Shown: piece by piece, positions 61,939-64,000 of the stretch
How positions within the stretch are numbered: position 1 is the stretch's first letter
Layout: each line of letters opens with the position of its first letter
The notes under the pieces: generated by a model
Seen by the model: the letters and a program-made list of their open reading frames with translations, nothing else
What the model was told of the DNA's origin: nothing
Database searches by the model: none
Made by a program: the position numbers and the translations under genes
Assembly (NCBI RefSeq): GCF_001517085.1
Contig: NZ_LRAC01000126.1
Span: forward strand, 36,605 to 100,604
Direction of reading: 5' to 3'
Origin: Paenibacillus sp. DMB5
GTDB lineage: Bacteria; Bacillota; Bacilli; Paenibacillales; Paenibacillaceae
DNA: 64,000 nucleotides

Positions 61939-62565
61939 ATGAGTAGCATAGATATGCTGAGTTTTGAAAAAGCGGGATGGGAACAGTCATACCGCAGGAT
62001 TGCCGGAGTGGATGAAGTAGGCAGAGGCTGTCTGTTTGGCGATGTGGTGGCAGCAGCGGTAATTTTGCCGGAAGGCCTGATTATAGACGGGGTTGACGAT
62101 TCGAAAAAGCTGACAGCGAAGAAGCGGGATGCGCTGTACGAGATCATTATGGAGCAGGCGCTGGCTGTCTGTGTAGGTCATGTGGAATCTGCAATAATTG
62201 ATGAGATTAACATAAAGCAAGCCTCACGCCTGGCAATGAAAAAAGCGGTTGAGGGACTTGGTGAAGCTGCCGATTATCTGCTGGTTGATGCGGAAAAGGT
62301 GGATTTGCCGCTGCCGCAGCAGGCGATCATTAAAGGGGATGCTAACAGCCAGTCCATCGCTGCAGCATCGATTGTCGCCAAAGTGACCCGGGACCGGCTG
62401 TGTGAAGGGCTGTGGGAGGAGTTATATCCGGATTACGGCATCAAAATACATAAAGGCTATGCGACTAAGCTCCACCGGGAGCAAATCCTGTCACTGGGGC
62501 CAACCCCGATGCACCGGCGCAGCTTTATCGGAAAAATTCTGGCTGAGCAGCAGACCTTATTTTAA
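61939..62565 (+). CDS. rnhB: Ribonuclease HII
   Basis: 208 residues. Active-site motifs: GVDEVGRGCLFGDV (Asp and Glu of the DEDD set), VDDSKKL, and LLVDAEKVDL; KGDANSQSIAAASIVAKVTRD completes the site. It nicks RNA-DNA hybrids and removes misincorporated ribonucleotides. The ATG at 61939 was preferred to TTG at 61936. GGCGGTGGG lies upstream. Confidence 0.96.
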   Translation: MSSIDMLSFEKAGWEQSYRRIAGVDEVGRGCLFGDVVAAAVILPEGLIIDGVDDSKKLTAKKRDALYEIIMEQALAVCVGHVESAIIDEINIKQASRLAMKKAVEGLGEAADYLLVDAEKVDLPLPQQAIIKGDANSQSIAAASIVAKVTRDRLCEGLWEELYPDYGIKIHKGYATKLHREQILSLGPTPMHRRSFIGKILAEQQTLF

Positions 62566-62644
62566 AGCGGCAACCTTTTATAAAATGGACGGTAAATGTC
62601 GATATAATTAAATATCAGAATATCAAGAGGGGAGGGAGTGCGGC

Positions 62645-64000
62645 ATGAATATCGGGTCATTATTCCGCGGCCTGCTGGGTGACAGCAGACCCGGGGAGGC
62701 CAAGTCACTGGAGCTGAAGGAAGGTCAGGTTGTCCGGGGTGTGGTGCTGAGTGTTTCGGAATCCGGCAAGGAGGCAGTGGTGCAGATTCAGGGAACCCCT
62801 GTCCGTGCTGAGCTGGAAACACCGCTGGCACCGGGGCAGACAATGACACTCCAGGTCGCACCTCCGGGAGAAGGCGGCCTGCCGGTGCTAAAGGCGCTTT
62901 CGCCTGGTGAAGCTGCGCTGGTGTCTCCGCAAAGTATGGGCGAGGCGCTGGAATCACTGGGTCTCAAAGACGCGAAGGCCGGTAAAGAGATTGTAATAGC
63001 AATGCAGTCCGGAGGAATACCGCTGACCAAAGAAACCGCAGCCAAACTGGACGCGATTATGAACGCCAAGCCTCAGGGAGTACCGGCTTCGGAGTGGCTG
63101 GAGGCGGCTGTTCTCTCAGTGAAGCGCGGGCTGCCGGTAACCGCCGAGAGTGTGAAGGGCCTTCAGCAGGCAGTCTTTGGGCCAAAGCTGCATGAGCTGC
63201 TGTCAAAGCTTGAAACGGAGCTTGGTGTATGGGCACAGCAGGCAGGGGAGGCGGAGAGCGGAAAAGCTGGCGGTCCGGTTTTGAATAAGGGGGCGGGCGT
63301 TGCGGCAGTGGATCATACTGCCGGAACTGTAGTGGCTGGCAACCCGGCTGCAGAGCCGGAGGAAGCTGCCGGCATTGCCAAGACCGCAGCTTCGACTGCC
63401 GCTGCTGAGAGCGGCTCCCGCACAGCACCAGCGGGCACACAGGTGCCGGGTGCCGGAGCTGCTGATCATGCTGCGCGTGCAGCGGCGGGTAAAGCCGGAG
63501 AACTGGCAGTGGAGGATAATGCCGGGCATATGGCAGCGGATAACGAAGCCGGAGAGCCGGCAGCTGGTAAAGGATTGCCCGATAATGGTGCCGGAGCAAC
63601 GGCGGCTGTTAAAGGAGCAACCGTCAAGGAATTGCCGGCTACTGGACCTGCAGCGGCTGGGACCCCACCTGCAGGAATGCCGGGAAATCCGGCAGCCCGG
63701 ACCGGAGCAGAGGCTGCTGGTGCAGGCTTTAACCCGCAGTCTGCGGATGCAGAAGATGCTGCCACGGCAACTGGCGTGCCAGTCAAATCCGGGGCGACGG
63801 AAACAGCGGGTTTGCCAGGCGCTGCTGCCAAGGCCGGGAACACAGCGCCTGCCGGCACCGCCGGGAATACTGGAACAGCGGAGCCGCAGGCAATTGCCGG
63901 TGAGGATCCGGCGGATGCAGCTGCTAAGGGCGGCACGGCTCTGAAGAGTGCCGAGGCCCAGCCGGCACCTTCTGGCGCGGCTGCGCCCACCGGAGGCGCC
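62645..64000 (+). CDS. ylqG: YlqG-like protein, incomplete at the window end
   Basis: 452 codons are open to the edge with no stop. Residues 1-195 form an ordered domain (KEGQVVRGVVLSVSESGKEAVVQIQG, then an OB-like strand set and helices). From about residue 200 the sequence is Ala/Gly/Pro/Glu-rich low complexity with loose repeats. In Bacillus, ylqG follows rnhB and its product resembles flagellar hook-length control proteins with a Pro/Ala-rich middle, which fits here by position. GGGAGG precedes the ATG. The C-terminal domain is outside the window. Confidence 0.7.
   Translation, partial: MNIGSLFRGLLGDSRPGEAKSLELKEGQVVRGVVLSVSESGKEAVVQIQGTPVRAELETPLAPGQTMTLQVAPPGEGGLPVLKALSPGEAALVSPQSMGEALESLGLKDAKAGKEIVIAMQSGGIPLTKETAAKLDAIMNAKPQGVPASEWLEAAVLSVKRGLPVTAESVKGLQQAVFGPKLHELLSKLETELGVWAQQAGEAESGKAGGPVLNKGAGVAAVDHTAGTVVAGNPAAEPEEAAGIAKTAASTAAAESGSRTAPAGTQVPGAGAADHAARAAAGKAGELAVEDNAGHMAADNEAGEPAAGKGLPDNGAGATAAVKGATVKELPATGPAAAGTPPAGMPGNPAARTGAEAAGAGFNPQSADAEDAATATGVPVKSGATETAGLPGAAAKAGNTAPAGTAGNTGTAEPQAIAGEDPADAAAKGGTALKSAEAQPAPSGAAAPTGGA

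Overview
The window reads as chromosomal DNA of a low-to-mid GC Firmicute of the Paenibacillus type. The evidence is the ylxM-ffh-rpsP-khpA-rimM-trmD ... rplS-lepB-rbgA-rnhB-ylqG run, strong AAGGAGG ribosome binding sites, T-rich intrinsic terminators, many sugar ABC importers and carbohydrate-active enzymes, and dispersed intergenic repeats. The genus is an inference from gene content and style; no rRNA is present.

Region by region. (1) 1-5.6 kb: tail of a GH5 glycanase, a copper-amine-oxidase-type surface protein, then an AT-rich block of small accessory genes: membrane proteins, an XRE repressor with twin operators facing a DUF6809 gene, DUF1871, and an alpha/beta hydrolase. (2) 5.7-9.6 kb: a thioredoxin-domain DUF255 protein, then a PaaX-family regulator divergent from a UPF0173 metallo-hydrolase over a shared operator. 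(3) 9.8-17.2 kb: a glycerophosphodiester system: GlpP antiterminator, HAD-IIA phosphatase, two GlpQ-type phosphodiesterases and a Ugp-like ABC importer. (4) 17.6-24 kb: two AT-rich exported proteins of unknown role, a large secreted GH26 mannanase behind a cre box, SHOCT and OsmC proteins. (5) 24.2-29.6 kb: a RpiR regulator divergent from a complete ECF transporter (S, fused A1-A2, T) plus a PHP hydrolase. (6) 30.4-42.6 kb: a pectin/hemicellulose oligosaccharide locus: membrane AraC regulator, importer permeases and binding protein, pectinesterase, GH105, GH28, esterase, GH43. The enzymes lack signal peptides, so processing appears intracellular. (7) 42.7-52 kb: aldo/keto reductase, DegV, LD-carboxypeptidase, carbonic anhydrase, M32 carboxypeptidase, hemolysin III and several small proteins. 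(8) 52-64 kb: the translation/secretion operon, interrupted between trmD and rplS by about 3.4 kb holding a tRNA-Pro, a candidate structured RNA, an Sm-like small protein and a lipoprotein.

The signals most worth following are: the roughly 150-nt RNA candidate on the minus strand near 56.8-56.95 kb; a two-member family of small Sm-like proteins with aromatic/glycine tracts and a hydrophobic tail; the ECF transporter of unknown substrate; and apparent single-base frameshifts in both lepB and rbgA, 1.1 kb apart, which look more like sequence errors than real decay because rbgA is normally essential. Start codons below were moved to the position with the best ribosome binding site wherever the longest open frame began too early.
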